64,000 bases of DNA, from assembly GCF_003853415.1 (NCBI RefSeq), contig NZ_QTPP01000022.1:59345-123344 (forward strand), given 5' to 3'. Source of the stretch: Burkholderia sp. Bp9142 (GTDB lineage Bacteria; Pseudomonadota; Gammaproteobacteria; Burkholderiales; Burkholderiaceae). The position numbers and the translations under genes were made by a program. Positions 35,693 through 45,996 of the stretch are shown here, piece by piece (positions within the stretch are counted from its first letter, which is position 1; each line of letters opens with the position of its first letter). A model generated the notes under the pieces. That model ran no database searches and was not told the origin of the DNA. It saw only the letters and a list, made by a program, of their open reading frames with translations.

Positions 35693-36706
35693 ATGAGTGA
35701 GCCGCAGCCGACAAACGGCGCAGAGACGAATGCCGCGAAGCCGGCACCGGCGGGACTGGAAACGCTGGTGGCCGTCGGCGGCCGGCTGGCGCAGCTCCGG
35801 GAAGCGAAGGGCTGGACGGTCGACGACGTGTCGGCGCGGCTCAAGGTCGCCCCGCAGAAGCTGCGGGCGCTCGAGGCAGGCGACATCAGCCATTTGCCTG
35901 GCGTGACGTTCGCGCTCGGCGTCGTGCGCAGCTACGCGAAGATGCTCGGCGTCGATCCGGAGCCGTTTGCGCAGGCGTTGCGCCGCGAACGCGGCGTCCC
36001 GGAAGTCGATCTGTCGATGCCGGCGTCGTCGGGGACGGATCTGCCGCGCGGCCGCGTATCGATTCCGCTCGGCGGCTCGTCGCGCCATCATCCGTGGCTG
36101 TGGGGGACGGCGATCGTCGTCGTCGCGGTGATCGCGGTGCTCATGTGGCACACTGGCGGCGATTCGTCGAGCTGGCTTGCACGTATCAAGGGCGGCGACG
36201 CGGAGCATGCGTCGGCGGCCAGCGCGCCGGCGGCTTCTTCCGTCGAGGAAGCGGCCGCGGGCGGCGCGTCGACGGCAGCCGGCAACGACGCCCCGGCGCA
36301 GGTTCCGGCATCCGCCGTGGCGCCGCAGGCCGTTGCGTCGGCTGTGCCGGCGCCTGCCCCGATCGCTGCAGCGCCTGCGTCGCAACCCGTCGTCGCAACC
36401 GCAGCGGCGAGCGGTGCGGCCGCGCCGGCCCAGCCCGCGAGCGTCGTGGTGGCGGCAGGCCAGTCGATGGTCGAACTGAAGGTCAAGCAGGATTGCTGGT
36501 TCAGCGTGCGCGACAAGAACGGCAAGGAGCTGTTCTCGGCGCTGGTGCGGGCCGGCGAGACGAAGCAGGTCGCCGGCGACGGGCCGTTCAAGGTTACGAT
36601 CGGCAACAAGGCAGGCCTTGATTCCGTCGCGTTCGACGGAAAACCGGTCGATCCGGCAAAATATTCGGCAGCGCGGGGTAACGTGGCGCGGTTCACGTTG
36701 CCCTGA
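35693..36706 (+). CDS. rodZ: RodZ-like helix-turn-helix membrane protein
   Basis: A 337-residue cell-shape protein. A cytoplasmic Cro-like HTH (about 27-95, LAQLREAKGWTVDDVSARLK) precedes one transmembrane helix (about 138-152, AIVVVAVIAVLMW). An Ala/Pro/Val-rich periplasmic linker (165-255) leads to the C-terminal DUF4115 domain (SMVELKVKQDCWFSVRDKNG onward). RodZ links MreB filaments to the wall-elongation machinery. In many betaproteobacteria a pilW gene lies between rlmN and rodZ; the 176-base gap here has none. Confidence 0.92.
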   Translation: MSEPQPTNGAETNAAKPAPAGLETLVAVGGRLAQLREAKGWTVDDVSARLKVAPQKLRALEAGDISHLPGVTFALGVVRSYAKMLGVDPEPFAQALRRERGVPEVDLSMPASSGTDLPRGRVSIPLGGSSRHHPWLWGTAIVVVAVIAVLMWHTGGDSSSWLARIKGGDAEHASAASAPAASSVEEAAAGGASTAAGNDAPAQVPASAVAPQAVASAVPAPAPIAAAPASQPVVATAAASGAAAPAQPASVVVAAGQSMVELKVKQDCWFSVRDKNGKELFSALVRAGETKQVAGDGPFKVTIGNKAGLDSVAFDGKPVDPAKYSAARGNVARFTLP

Positions 36707-36770
36707 CGTCAAGCGCCGTGGCGAAGGCCTGTCCTGGGCAGGCCGCGAGGGCACGGCGCTTTTTCAATTC

Positions 36771-36800
36771 ATGCGCCGCTTCGCGGCGCATTCCGCGTAA
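36771..36800 (+). CDS. Possible nine-codon leader ORF before ispG
   Basis: ATG at 36771 encodes MRRFAAHSA and stops with TAA at 36798-36800, directly abutting the ispG ATG (TAAATG). The first 21 bases form a perfect hairpin (ATGCGCCGC, 36771-36779, with 36783-36791, loop TTC). The hairpin sits where an ispG ribosome site would be. No strong Shine-Dalgarno precedes this ATG. It could couple or regulate ispG translation; its expression is unproven. Confidence 0.35.
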   Translation: MRRFAAHSA

Positions 36801-38117
36801 ATGGATCTATCGATGCAATCCGAAGCTCAATCCCCACGCAGCAGTCAGATTTGTTCAACCGAGCCGGTGTTCGGCGGGCATCAGCCGCGTCGCGTGTCGC
36901 ATGCGGTGGATGTTCGTTGGGGCGGGCAACTCGTCACGATCGGCGGCGATGCGCCGGTGCGCGTGCAGTCGATGACGAATACCGACACGGCCGACGCGAT
37001 CGGCACGGCGATCCAGATCAAGGAACTCGCGAACGCGGGCTCCGAGCTGGTGCGTATCACCGTCAACACGCCGGAGGCCGCGGCCGCCGTGCCGGCGGTC
37101 CGCGAGCAACTCGACCGGATGGGCGTGACCGTCCCGCTCGTCGGCGATTTCCACTACAACGGCCACCTGCTGCTGCGCGACTATCCGGGCTGCGCGGAGT
37201 CGCTGTCGAAGTACCGGATCAACCCGGGCAACGTCGGTCAGGGCGCGAAGCGTGACACGCAGTTCGCGCTGATGATCGAAGCGGCCGCCAAGTACGACAA
37301 GGCGGTGCGGATCGGCGTGAACTGGGGCAGCCTCGACCAGGACCTGCTCGCGCGCATGATGGACGAGAACGGCGCACGTTCGCAGCCGTGGGATGCGCAG
37401 AGCGTGATGTACGAAGCGCTGATCCAGTCGGCGATCGGTTCGGCCGAGCGCGCGGTCGAGCTGGGCCTCGGCCGCGACCGCATCGTGCTGTCGTGCAAGG
37501 TCAGCGGCGTGCAGGACCTGATCGCCGTGTACCGTGAACTCGGCCGCCGCTGCGGCTTCGCGCTGCACCTCGGCCTGACCGAGGCCGGCATGGGCTCGAA
37601 GGGCATCGTCGCGTCGACGGCCGCGCTCGGCGTGCTGCTGCAGGAAGGGATCGGCGACACGATCCGTATTTCGCTGACGCCGGAACCGGGCGCGTCGCGC
37701 ACCGGCGAGGTGATCGTCGGCCAGGAAATCCTGCAGACGATGGGCCTGCGCTCGTTCGCGCCGATGGTGATCGCGTGCCCGGGCTGCGGCCGCACGACGA
37801 GCACGCTGTTCCAGGAACTCGCGATGCAGATCCAGACCTACCTGCGCGAGCAGATGCCGGTCTGGCGCAAGGCGTATCCGGGCGTCGAGAAGATGAACGT
37901 CGCGGTGATGGGCTGCATCGTCAACGGCCCGGGCGAGTCGAAGCACGCGAACATCGGCATCAGCCTGCCGGGCTCGGGCGAGAACCCGGCCGCACCCGTC
38001 TTCATCGACGGCGAGAAGGTCAAGACGCTGCGCGGCGAGCGGATCGCCGAGGAATTCCAGCAGATCGTCAGCGACTACGTCGCACGCAATTACGGCCGCA
38101 CCGAGGCCCTGAACTAA
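36801..38117 (+). CDS. ispG: 4-hydroxy-3-methylbut-2-en-1-yl diphosphate synthase (flavodoxin)
   Basis: A 438-residue 4Fe-4S enzyme of the MEP isoprenoid pathway. The N-terminal TIM barrel begins at [18 protein letters not shown]. The cluster cysteines are in [11 protein letters not shown] and the later [14 protein letters not shown] region. It is longer than the E. coli form because of an insert in the middle, which is usual for this lineage. The ATG at 36801 abuts a leader ORF; a second in-frame ATG at 36813 is possible. Neither has a clear Shine-Dalgarno. Confidence 0.95.
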   Translation: MDLSMQSEAQSPRSSQICSTEPVFGGHQPRRVSHAVDVRWGGQLVTIGGDAPVRVQSMTNTDTADAIGTAIQIKELANAGSELVRITVNTPEAAAAVPAVREQLDRMGVTVPLVGDFHYNGHLLLRDYPGCAESLSKYRINPGNVGQGAKRDTQFALMIEAAAKYDKAVRIGVNWGSLDQDLLARMMDENGARSQPWDAQSVMYEALIQSAIGSAERAVELGLGRDRIVLSCKVSGVQDLIAVYRELGRRCGFALHLGLTEAGMGSKGIVASTAALGVLLQEGIGDTIRISLTPEPGASRTGEVIVGQEILQTMGLRSFAPMVIACPGCGRTTSTLFQELAMQIQTYLREQMPVWRKAYPGVEKMNVAVMGCIVNGPGESKHANIGISLPGSGENPAAPVFIDGEKVKTLRGERIAEEFQQIVSDYVARNYGRTEALN

Positions 38118-38138
38118 ATTCGTCCAAACACACGAACG

Positions 38139-39479
38139 ATGACTGAACAGAAACGCAAGATCGAGAAGCTCAGCGGCGTCAAGGGCATGAACGACATCCT
38201 CCCGCAGGATGCCGGCCTGTGGGAGTTCTTCGAAGCTACCGTGAAATCGCTGCTGCGCGCGTACGGCTACCAGAACATCCGCACGCCGATCGTCGAACAC
38301 ACGCAGCTTTTCACGCGCGGCATCGGCGAAGTCACGGACATCGTCGAGAAGGAGATGTACAGCTTCACCGATGCGCTGAACGGCGAGAACCTGACGATGC
38401 GCCCGGAAAACACCGCGGCCGTCGTGCGCGCGTCGATCGAGCACAACATGCTGTACGACGGCCCGAAGCGCCTGTGGTACATCGGCCCGATGTTCCGTCA
38501 CGAGCGTCCGCAGCGCGGCCGCTACCGCCAGTTCCACCAGGTCGGCGTCGAGGCGCTCGGCTTCGCGGGCCCGGATGCGGATGCCGAGATCATCATGATG
38601 TGCCAGCGCCTGTGGGACGACCTCGGTCTGACCGGCATCAAGCTCGAGATCAACTCGCTCGGCCTCGCCGAAGAGCGTGCCGCGCACCGCGTCGAGCTGA
38701 TCAAGTACCTGGAGCAGTTCGCCGACGTACTGGACGAGGACGCGAAGCGCCGCCTGTATACGAATCCGCTGCGCGTGCTCGACACGAAGAACCCCGCGCT
38801 GCAGGAAATCGCGCAAAACGCGCCGAAGCTGATCGACTTCCTCGGCGACGAATCGCGTGCGCACTTCGAAGGGCTGCAGCGCCTGCTGCTCGCGAACAAC
38901 ATTCCGTTCAAGATCAACCCGCGTCTCGTGCGTGGTCTCGACTACTACAACCTGACCGTGTTCGAGTGGGTGACCGACAAGCTCGGCGCGCAGGGCACGG
39001 TCGCGGCCGGCGGCCGCTACGATCCGCTGATCGAGCAGCTCGGTGGCAAGCCGACCGCCGCATGCGGCTGGGCGATGGGTATCGAGCGCATTCTCGAACT
39101 GCTGAAGGAAGACGATCTCGCGCCCGAGCAGGAAGGTGTCGACGTGTACGTGGTGCACCAGGGCGAGACGGCGCGCGAACAGGCGTTCATCGCGGCCGAG
39201 CGTCTGCGCGATACGGGTCTCGATGTGATTTTCCACTGCAGCGCCGACGGCGGGCCGGCAAGCTTCAAGTCGCAGATGAAGCGTGCCGACGCAAGCGGCG
39301 CCGCGTTCGCGGTGATCTTCGGCGAAGAAGAGGTCGCGAACGGCACGGTGGGCGTGAAAGCGCTGCGCGGTGCGGGCGAGGAAGGGGAAAAGAACGTTCA
39401 GCAGACCGTACCGGTCGAAAGCTTGACCGAATTCCTAATCAATGCGATGGTTGCATCCGCCGAAGACGGCGACGACTGA
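38139..39479 (+). CDS. hisS: Histidyl-tRNA synthetase
   Basis: A 446-residue class II aminoacyl-tRNA synthetase. Motif 1 ([22 protein letters not shown]), motif 2 ([19 protein letters not shown]), the histidine A box ([15 protein letters not shown]) and motif 3 ([12 protein letters not shown]) are in order, followed by the anticodon-binding domain (about 340-430). It sits 21 bases after ispG. Confidence 0.97.
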   Translation: MTEQKRKIEKLSGVKGMNDILPQDAGLWEFFEATVKSLLRAYGYQNIRTPIVEHTQLFTRGIGEVTDIVEKEMYSFTDALNGENLTMRPENTAAVVRASIEHNMLYDGPKRLWYIGPMFRHERPQRGRYRQFHQVGVEALGFAGPDADAEIIMMCQRLWDDLGLTGIKLEINSLGLAEERAAHRVELIKYLEQFADVLDEDAKRRLYTNPLRVLDTKNPALQEIAQNAPKLIDFLGDESRAHFEGLQRLLLANNIPFKINPRLVRGLDYYNLTVFEWVTDKLGAQGTVAAGGRYDPLIEQLGGKPTAACGWAMGIERILELLKEDDLAPEQEGVDVYVVHQGETAREQAFIAAERLRDTGLDVIFHCSADGGPASFKSQMKRADASGAAFAVIFGEEEVANGTVGVKALRGAGEEGEKNVQQTVPVESLTEFLINAMVASAEDGDD

Positions 39480-39534
39480 TCGCGCTGGCATTCGCTCGAC
39501 AAGAAAAGCCTGAAAAGGAAGGAATCGCTCGCCG

Positions 39535-40164
39535 ATGAGTTATCACGACGAACAAGAATCGATTGAAAGTCTGAAGGCGTGGTGGGCCCGCTGGGGCAAC
39601 CTCACCACGTGGATCGTGCTCGCGGCGCTGGTCGTCGCGGCCGGTTTCAACGGCTGGAATTACTGGCAGCGCCGTCAGGCCGCCGAGGCTTCCGGGTTGT
39701 ACGAGCAGGTCCAGAAGGCCGCCGCCGCGAACGACAAGGCGACGATGGCCCGTGCGGCCGCCGACATGGAAGACAAGTTCGGCAGCACGCCGTACGCGCA
39801 GATGACCGCACTGTCGGCCGCGAAAACGCTGTACGCGGCCGGCGACGCCGCCGGCGCGAAGGCGCAGCTGCAATGGGCCGTCGATCACGCCAAGGACGAC
39901 GAGTACAAGCAGATCGCGAGGCTGCGTCTCGCGTCGCTGCTGCTCGACGAGAAGGCGTACGACGCGGGCCTCGCGCTGCTGTCCGGCACGCCGCTCGACG
40001 CATTCAAGGGCCTCGTGGCCGATCGCCGCGGCGACCTGCTCGCCGCGCAAGGCAAGACCGACGACGCACGCGCCGCGTACAAGCTCGCGCTCGACGGCCT
40101 GTCGCAGGACGACCAGTCCGCGCGCCAGCTCGTGCAGTTCAAGCTCGACGCGCTCGGCGGCTGA
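39535..40164 (+). CDS. yfgM: YfgM-like tetratricopeptide membrane protein
   Basis: A 209-residue protein anchored by one N-terminal helix (about 22-43, LTTWIVLAALVVAAGFNGW) with a periplasmic TPR-like domain (from about 55). It begins YHDEQESIESLKAWWARWGN, the DUF2133/YfgM signature. In E. coli YfgM is a partner of the SecYEG-PpiD translocon. The hisS-yfgM-bamB-der order matches E. coli. Confidence 0.93.
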   Translation: MSYHDEQESIESLKAWWARWGNLTTWIVLAALVVAAGFNGWNYWQRRQAAEASGLYEQVQKAAAANDKATMARAAADMEDKFGSTPYAQMTALSAAKTLYAAGDAAGAKAQLQWAVDHAKDDEYKQIARLRLASLLLDEKAYDAGLALLSGTPLDAFKGLVADRRGDLLAAQGKTDDARAAYKLALDGLSQDDQSARQLVQFKLDALGG

Positions 40165-40204
40165 TCCCGGTCCCCTCAACCTCTTAACTCTGCTTCGCTA
40201 ACCG

Positions 40205-41350
40205 ATGAATTTGCTGAAACGTTACGCTGTGCCCGTAGCCTGCGCGGCGGCTGTCCTGGCATTGGCGGCCTGCTCGTCGTCGAAGGACGCGCGCCGCGTG
40301 CCGACGCCGCTCACCGAGTTCAAGCCCGTCATGGACGTGCAACAGGTCTGGAAGGCGGGCGTCGGCAAGGGCGGGCGCTACCTGTTCTCGCCGGTGGCCG
40401 TGGGCGACGCCGTCTACGCGGCGGGCGAGAACGGTTCGGTCGAGAAGATCGACGCGAAGACGGGCCAGACGCTGTGGCGCGCGAAGGTCGGTTCGGATCT
40501 GTCGGCCGGGGTCGGCAGCGACGGCAACCTGACCGCGGTCGGCGCGCTGAAGGGCGGCGTGTTCGTGCTCGGTCCCGACGGCAAGCAGCTGTGGAAGACG
40601 AGCGTGCAGGGCGAGATCTTCTCGCCGCCGCTGGTCGGCAACGGCCTCGTGATCGTGCGCACGATCGACGGCCAGGTGATCGCGTTCAACGCGCAGACGG
40701 GCGAGCAGAAGTGGAACTACCGCAACCGCGCGGTGCCGCTGAACCTGCGCGTGTCGGCCGGCATGACGTTCGCGGGCGATGCGGCCGTGCTGGCGGGCTT
40801 CCCCGGCGGCGGTCTCGTCGCGATCAACCTGCAGACGGGCGAGCCGTTCTGGCAGACGCCCGTGTCGTTCCCGAAGGGCGTGACCGAAGTGGAGCGCATC
40901 AACGACGTCAGCGGTCCGCCGACGCTCGTGGGTGCCCAAGCGTGCGCGGTCACGTTCCAGGGTCAGCTCGGCTGCTTCGACGCGAACTCGGGCCGTCCGC
41001 TGTGGGAAAAGGCGTTCTCGAGCCGCAGCGGTCTCGCGCAGGACGATTCGGTCGTCGCCGGCGGCGACGACTGGTCGGTCGTGACGGCCTACGACGCGGC
41101 GAGCGGCAACCAGCTCTGGCGCAACGACAAGCTGAAGAGCCGTGACGTCGGCGTGCCGTACCTGCTCGGGCACGCGGTCGTGATGGGCGATTACAAGGGC
41201 TTCGTGCACTTCCTGTCGCGCGAGGACGGCAGCTTCATCGCCCGGATGAAGACCGACGGCAGCGCGATTACGGCGGCGCCGGTCCTCGCAGGCAACACGC
41301 TCGTCGTGCAGACGAAGGACGGCGGCCTGTACGGATTCCGTCCGCGCTGA
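40205..41350 (+). CDS. bamB: Outer membrane assembly factor BamB
   Basis: A 381-residue lipoprotein. The signal peptide ends in a lipobox (LALAAC) with lipidated Cys23. The rest is an eight-bladed PQQ-type beta propeller with repeated blade motifs such as KTGQTLWRAKVG, QTGEQKWNYR and NSGRPLWEKAF. It is part of the BAM complex with BamD (also in this window). A long GC hairpin lies 15 bases downstream. Confidence 0.95.
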   Translation: MNLLKRYAVPVACAAAVLALAACSSSKDARRVPTPLTEFKPVMDVQQVWKAGVGKGGRYLFSPVAVGDAVYAAGENGSVEKIDAKTGQTLWRAKVGSDLSAGVGSDGNLTAVGALKGGVFVLGPDGKQLWKTSVQGEIFSPPLVGNGLVIVRTIDGQVIAFNAQTGEQKWNYRNRAVPLNLRVSAGMTFAGDAAVLAGFPGGGLVAINLQTGEPFWQTPVSFPKGVTEVERINDVSGPPTLVGAQACAVTFQGQLGCFDANSGRPLWEKAFSSRSGLAQDDSVVAGGDDWSVVTAYDAASGNQLWRNDKLKSRDVGVPYLLGHAVVMGDYKGFVHFLSREDGSFIARMKTDGSAITAAPVLAGNTLVVQTKDGGLYGFRPR

Positions 41351-41595
41351 CGCGCAGGAAACATGCGCGGCCGCGGCGCGGCGGGCTTGTCCCGCGCGCC
41401 GCGGCCGCGCGACTTGAAGGCGGCCGGCGCTCCCGGCCGCTCGGTATTTGAAAGGCAGTTCGCAACGAAAGACGACGGCGCGCAACGCGCGCCCGGCGCG
41501 CATCCGGCGCGGCGCGAATTCGTGATATTTTCATTCAGCGCAGCCGCCCGCAGCAGCGGGCCTCCCGCTGCTGCGCATCACCGTAGAAAACACAG
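41351..41595. other. bamB-der intergenic region
   Basis: 245 bases. Besides the hairpin (described separately) it has an AT-richer stretch (41517-41535) that may hold a der promoter. No open frame with support was seen. Confidence 0.5.
41365..41410. repeat. Near-perfect 20-bp GC hairpin after bamB
   Basis: The arm 41365-41385 pairs with 41391-41410 over 20 bp with one bulged G and a 5-base loop (CTTGT). No T-run follows (GACTTGAAGG). It is probably the 3' end structure of the bamB transcript. Confidence 0.75.
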
Positions 41596-42933
41596 ATGAA
41601 ACCGGTCATTGCCCTCGTTGGGCGCCCCAATGTGGGGAAATCCACGCTGTTCAACCGGCTCACGCGCTCGCGCGATGCGCTGGTCGCCGACCTGCCGGGC
41701 CTGACGCGCGATCGCCATTACGGCGAAGGGCGCGTCGGCGAGCGTCCGTACCTGGTCGTCGATACGGGCGGCTTCGAGCCCGTCGCGAAGGACGGCATCC
41801 TGCACGAGATGGCACGCCAGACACGGCAGGCCGTCGAGGAAGCCGACGTCGTCGTGTTCATCGTCGACGGCCGTAACGGGCTCGCGCCACAGGACAAGTC
41901 GATCGCCGACTACCTGCGCAAGACCGGCCGGCCCATCTTCCTGGTCGTCAACAAGGCCGAGGGGATGAAATACACGGCGGTCGCGACGGACTTCTACGAG
42001 CTCGGGCTCGGCGATCCGCGCGCGATCTCGGCCGCGCACGGCGACGGCGTGACCGACATGATCAACGAGGCGCTGGAAGTCGCGTACGCGGGCCAGCCCG
42101 AGGAAGCGGACGAGGACGATCCGTCGCGCGGCATCAAGATCGCGATCGTCGGCCGCCCGAACGTCGGCAAGTCGACGCTCGTTAACGCGCTGATCGGCGA
42201 GGATCGCGTGATCGCGTTCGACATGCCGGGCACCACGCGCGACTCGATCTATGTCGACTTCGAGCGTAACGGCAAGAAATACACGCTGATCGATACCGCG
42301 GGCCTGCGGCGTCGCGGCAAGGTGTTCGAGGCGATCGAGAAGTTCTCGGTCGTGAAGACGCTGCAGTCGATCTCCGACGCGAACGTCGTCATTCTTCTGC
42401 TGGATGCGCAGCAGGATATTTCCGACCAGGACGCGCACATCGCCGGCTTTGTCGTCGAACAGGGCCGCGCGCTCGTGATCGGCGTCAACAAGTGGGACGG
42501 TCTCGACGATCATGCACGCGATCGCGCGAAAGCGGATTTGACCCGCAAGCTGAAATTCCTCGACTTCGCGAAATCGCACTACATTTCGGCCGCGAAGAAG
42601 ACGGGCATCGGCGCGCTGATGCGCTCGGTCGACGACGCGTACACGGCGGCGATGGCGAAACTGCCGACGCCGAAGCTCACGCGCGCACTGATCGAGGCCG
42701 TCGAGTTCCAGCAGCCGCGCCGTCGCGGCCCGGTGCGTCCGAAGCTGCGCTACGCGCACCAGGGCGGCCAGAATCCGCCGCTGATCGTCATCCACGGCAA
42801 CGCGCTCGACGCGGTGACCGAGACGTACAAGCGCTACCTCGAAAACCGATTCCGCGAAACTTTCTCCCTGACCGGGACTCCATTGCGCATAGAGTTCCGT
42901 TCGTCGAACAATCCGTACGCGGACAAGGGCTGA
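41596..42933 (+). CDS. der: Ribosome biogenesis GTPase Der (EngA)
   Basis: A 445-residue protein with two tandem GTPase domains, the mark of Der. The first P-loop GRPNVGKS is at 9-16 and the second ([11 protein letters not shown]) near 185-195. DTGGF and DTAGL switch II boxes and NKAEG/NKWDG G4 boxes follow in each. A KH-like C-terminal domain ends in [12 protein letters not shown]. It acts in 50S subunit maturation. Confidence 0.97.
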   Translation: MKPVIALVGRPNVGKSTLFNRLTRSRDALVADLPGLTRDRHYGEGRVGERPYLVVDTGGFEPVAKDGILHEMARQTRQAVEEADVVVFIVDGRNGLAPQDKSIADYLRKTGRPIFLVVNKAEGMKYTAVATDFYELGLGDPRAISAAHGDGVTDMINEALEVAYAGQPEEADEDDPSRGIKIAIVGRPNVGKSTLVNALIGEDRVIAFDMPGTTRDSIYVDFERNGKKYTLIDTAGLRRRGKVFEAIEKFSVVKTLQSISDANVVILLLDAQQDISDQDAHIAGFVVEQGRALVIGVNKWDGLDDHARDRAKADLTRKLKFLDFAKSHYISAAKKTGIGALMRSVDDAYTAAMAKLPTPKLTRALIEAVEFQQPRRRGPVRPKLRYAHQGGQNPPLIVIHGNALDAVTETYKRYLENRFRETFSLTGTPLRIEFRSSNNPYADKG

Positions 42934-43007
42934 AGCATGCCTGCCACGCACGTCCGGCAAGGGGTAGGCCGCATGGCCTGCTGCCGGGCGGGGCAGGCAA
43001 AATCAGC

Positions 43008-43013
43008 TATAGT
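43008..43013 (+). promoter_or_regulatory. Candidate -10 of the hfq promoter
   Basis: TATAGT about 75 bases before the hfq ATG, in an AT-richer pocket between der and hfq. No strong -35 is visible. Confidence 0.4.
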
Positions 43014-43087
43014 GTAGCGATTGGCGCCGGATCTCTTTTTCTTCGTCGCCAATCCAGATCAACCTGCAAAAAAAGATGGAGTACGCC

Positions 43088-43327
43088 ATGAGCAACAAAG
43101 GGCAATTGTTACAAGACCCGTTTTTGAACGCACTGCGCAAAGAGCACGTTCCCGTTTCGATCTATCTCGTCAACGGCATCAAGCTCCAAGGGAACATCGA
43201 ATCGTTCGACCAGTACGTCGTGTTGCTCCGTAATACGGTGACCCAGATGGTCTACAAGCACGCCATCTCGACGGTCGTGCCGGCCCGCCCGGTGAATTTC
43301 CACCCGGACGCGGAAGCCTCGTCCTAA
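43088..43327 (+). CDS. hfq: RNA chaperone Hfq
   Basis: A 79-residue hexameric Sm-like RNA chaperone for small RNAs. The Sm1 motif ([25 protein letters not shown] in total) and the Sm2 motif ([10 protein letters not shown]) are intact. GGAG at 43078 supports the ATG at 43088. The hfq-hflX-hflK-hflC order is conserved with enterobacteria. Confidence 0.98.
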
Positions 43328-43384
43328 CCTATCGCAGCGGCCGGCATCCGGTCGCCGCGAGCGACCGATGCCAGCCGCCTTATC

Positions 43385-44575
43385 TTGACATCCGATAATT
43401 TGATCAACGCAGCGCTCGTCGGCATCGACTTCGGCAAGACCGATTTCGAAGCCAGTCTGGAAGAACTCAGTCTTCTCGCCTCCAGTGCGGGGGCCCGTCC
43501 CGCCGTCACCCTCACCGGTCGTCGCGCCAGTCCCGATGCCAAGATGTTCATCGGCAGCGGCAAAGCCGAAGAACTGCGGCTTGCCTGCGACGCACACGAC
43601 GTCGAAATCGTCATCTTCAACCACGCACTGGCACCGGCCCAGCAACGCAATCTGGAGCAAGCGCTTAACAGGCGGGTGGTCGATCGCACGAGCCTCATCC
43701 TCGACATCTTTGCGCAGCGCGCCCGCAGCCATGAAGGCAAGCTGCAGGTCGAGCTTGCGCAACTGCAGTACCTGTCGACCCGCCTGATTCGCGCGTGGAC
43801 CCACCTGGAGCGGCAAAAGGGTGGTATCGGCCTGCGCGGCCCTGGCGAAACCCAGCTCGAAACCGACCGCCGGCTGATCGGCGAGCGCATCAAGATGCTG
43901 AAGTCGCGGCTCGACCGGCTGCGCCGGCAGCACAGCACGCAGCGTCGCCAGCGCGCGCGCAGCGGCACGATGTCGGTGTCGCTCGTCGGCTATACGAACG
44001 CGGGCAAGTCGACGCTGTTCAACGCGCTGACGAAAGCGCAGGCCTATGCGGCCGACCAGTTGTTCGCGACGCTCGATACGACGTCTCGGCGCGTGTACCT
44101 CGGCGACGAGGCCGGCCAGATCGTCGTGTCCGATACGGTCGGGTTCATCCGCGAACTGCCTCACCAGCTGGTTGCCGCGTTTCGCGCGACCCTCGAGGAA
44201 ACGATTCATGCGGATCTGCTGCTGCACGTGGTCGACGCGTCGAGCGCGGTGCGGCTCGAACAGATCGAGCAGGTGAACGGTGTGCTGCACGAGATCGGCG
44301 CGGACACGATCCGGCAGGTGCTGGTCTTCAACAAGATCGACGCCGTGCCGGAGCTGGCGGCCCGCGGCGATGCGGTCGAGCGGGACGAGTATGGTAATAT
44401 TTCGCGCGTCTTTTTGAGCGCGCGCACCGGTCAGGGTCTTGACGTGTTGCGTGCCGCCATCGCCGAGATCGCCTCCGCGGAACATCTTTCCGGCGCGACG
44501 TTACCCAACGGCGCGCTCGACGGCGCACCCGCTGAACCACGCGAAGACCACACGATTTCCGAACACGGGCGCTAA
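43385..44575 (+). CDS. hflX: Ribosome-associated GTPase HflX
   Basis: A 396-residue GTPase that splits or rescues stalled ribosomes. The N-terminal HflX domain (to about 195) includes GSGKAEELRLAC and the long coiled segment GPGETQLETDRRLI. The P-loop is GYTNAGKST (near 204-212), followed by DTVGFIRELP and NKID. The start is a TTG at 43385 that gives the conserved LTSDNLINAALVGID opening; a TTG at 43400 is an alternative. No clear ribosome site. Confidence 0.94.
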   Translation: MTSDNLINAALVGIDFGKTDFEASLEELSLLASSAGARPAVTLTGRRASPDAKMFIGSGKAEELRLACDAHDVEIVIFNHALAPAQQRNLEQALNRRVVDRTSLILDIFAQRARSHEGKLQVELAQLQYLSTRLIRAWTHLERQKGGIGLRGPGETQLETDRRLIGERIKMLKSRLDRLRRQHSTQRRQRARSGTMSVSLVGYTNAGKSTLFNALTKAQAYAADQLFATLDTTSRRVYLGDEAGQIVVSDTVGFIRELPHQLVAAFRATLEETIHADLLLHVVDASSAVRLEQIEQVNGVLHEIGADTIRQVLVFNKIDAVPELAARGDAVERDEYGNISRVFLSARTGQGLDVLRAAIAEIASAEHLSGATLPNGALDGAPAEPREDHTISEHGR

Positions 44576-44622
44576 CCGGTCCCGGCCGGTTCGCCGGCGT
44601 CTAATCTGGTGAACAAACTCTG

Positions 44623-45981
44623 GTGAACGAATACAACGAGCGGAGTACCTGGCGGCGGATGCGCGCCTTGCTGTCGATCAACGATCCCCGCTGGGGACGC
44701 GGCGAAGGCAAGGGCAACGACGGATCCCGTCCGCGTGCGAATGAATCGAAGCGTCCGCCCGGTGGCGACGGTGACGGTCCGCCCGATCTCGACGAGATGT
44801 GGCGCAACTTCAACCGGCGTCTGAGCGGCCTGTTCGGCGGCAAGGGCGGCAACGGCTTCCGGCCCGACAACGGCCGGGCCGCGCGCGTCGGCGTCGGCAT
44901 CGTGATCGGCGTGCTGGTCGCGGTCTACACGGGCAGCGGGTTGTTCGTCGTGCAGGACGGCCAGACGGGCGTCGTGCTGCAGTTCGGCAAGCTGTCCGGC
45001 ACGGTCGGGCAGGGTGTGCACTGGCGTGCGCCGTATCCGTTCGCGTCGCACGAGATCGTCGACACGTCGCAGGTCCGTTCGATCGAGATCGGCCGCAACA
45101 ACGTCGTGCGTCTCGCGAACGTGAAGGAAGCGGCGATGCTGACGCGCGATGCCGACATCGTCGACGTGCGTTTCGTCGTCCAGTACCGGATTCGTTCGGC
45201 GACCGATTACCTGTTCCGCAGCGTCGATCCCGAGCGCAGCGTGTCGCAGGCCGCCCAGGCCGCGGTGCGTGCGATCGTCGGCACGCGCAGCGCGGCCGAC
45301 ATGCTGAACCAGGACCGCGACGCGCTGCGCGGGCAGTTGTCCGCCGCGATCCAGCGCGATCTCGACCGCTACCGGTCGGGGCTCGAGGTCACGGCCGTCA
45401 CGATGCAGAGCGTCGCCGCGCCCGAGCAGACGCAGGCTGCGTACGCCGAAGTCGCGAAGGCGCGCGACGACCGCGAGGCCGCCAAGCGTGCCGCGCAGGC
45501 CTATGCGAACAACCTGCTGCCGAAGGCGCAGGGCGATGCCGCGAAACTCGTCGACGAAGCGAAGGCATATGCCGATCGCGTGGTCACGGAGGCCGAGGGC
45601 GACGCCGACCGGTTCAAGCAGGTCTATGCGCAGTATTCGAAGGCGCCCGCGGTGATCCGCGAGCGGATGTACCTCGAGACGATGCAGGAAATCTATTCGA
45701 ACGCGACGAAGGTGTTCGTCGGCAACAAGGGCGGCAACAGCGTCGTGTACCTGCCGCTCGACAAGCTCGTCGAGCAGGGGCGACAAGGCGCCGTGAATGG
45801 CACGAATGCCGCGACGCCCGCCGGCGCATCCGCGTCCGACGCGGCGTCGGCCCCTGTCGCAGCCGCGGCGAGTGCACCGGCGAGCGCGGCTTCGGCCGCG
45901 GCGGCGCCCGCACCGGGCAGCGACGTGCTGCGGTCGCGCGAAGCGTTCCGCAGCCGCTCGCGCGAAGACGATACGAAGTAA
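44623..45981 (+). CDS. hflK: FtsH protease modulator HflK
   Basis: A 452-residue inner-membrane protein with a GTG start. A basic/Gly-rich cytoplasmic N-terminus precedes one TM helix (88-110). A periplasmic SPFH/prohibitin domain follows (about 110-290), then a coiled coil and an Ala/Ser-rich C-terminal tail (415-440). HflK and HflC form a cage around FtsH and limit membrane-protein degradation. Confidence 0.95.
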   Translation: MNEYNERSTWRRMRALLSINDPRWGRGEGKGNDGSRPRANESKRPPGGDGDGPPDLDEMWRNFNRRLSGLFGGKGGNGFRPDNGRAARVGVGIVIGVLVAVYTGSGLFVVQDGQTGVVLQFGKLSGTVGQGVHWRAPYPFASHEIVDTSQVRSIEIGRNNVVRLANVKEAAMLTRDADIVDVRFVVQYRIRSATDYLFRSVDPERSVSQAAQAAVRAIVGTRSAADMLNQDRDALRGQLSAAIQRDLDRYRSGLEVTAVTMQSVAAPEQTQAAYAEVAKARDDREAAKRAAQAYANNLLPKAQGDAAKLVDEAKAYADRVVTEAEGDADRFKQVYAQYSKAPAVIRERMYLETMQEIYSNATKVFVGNKGGNSVVYLPLDKLVEQGRQGAVNGTNAATPAGASASDAASAPVAAAASAPASAASAAAAPAPGSDVLRSREAFRSRSREDDTK

Positions 45982-45996
45982 CGGGGAGCGCAGAAC

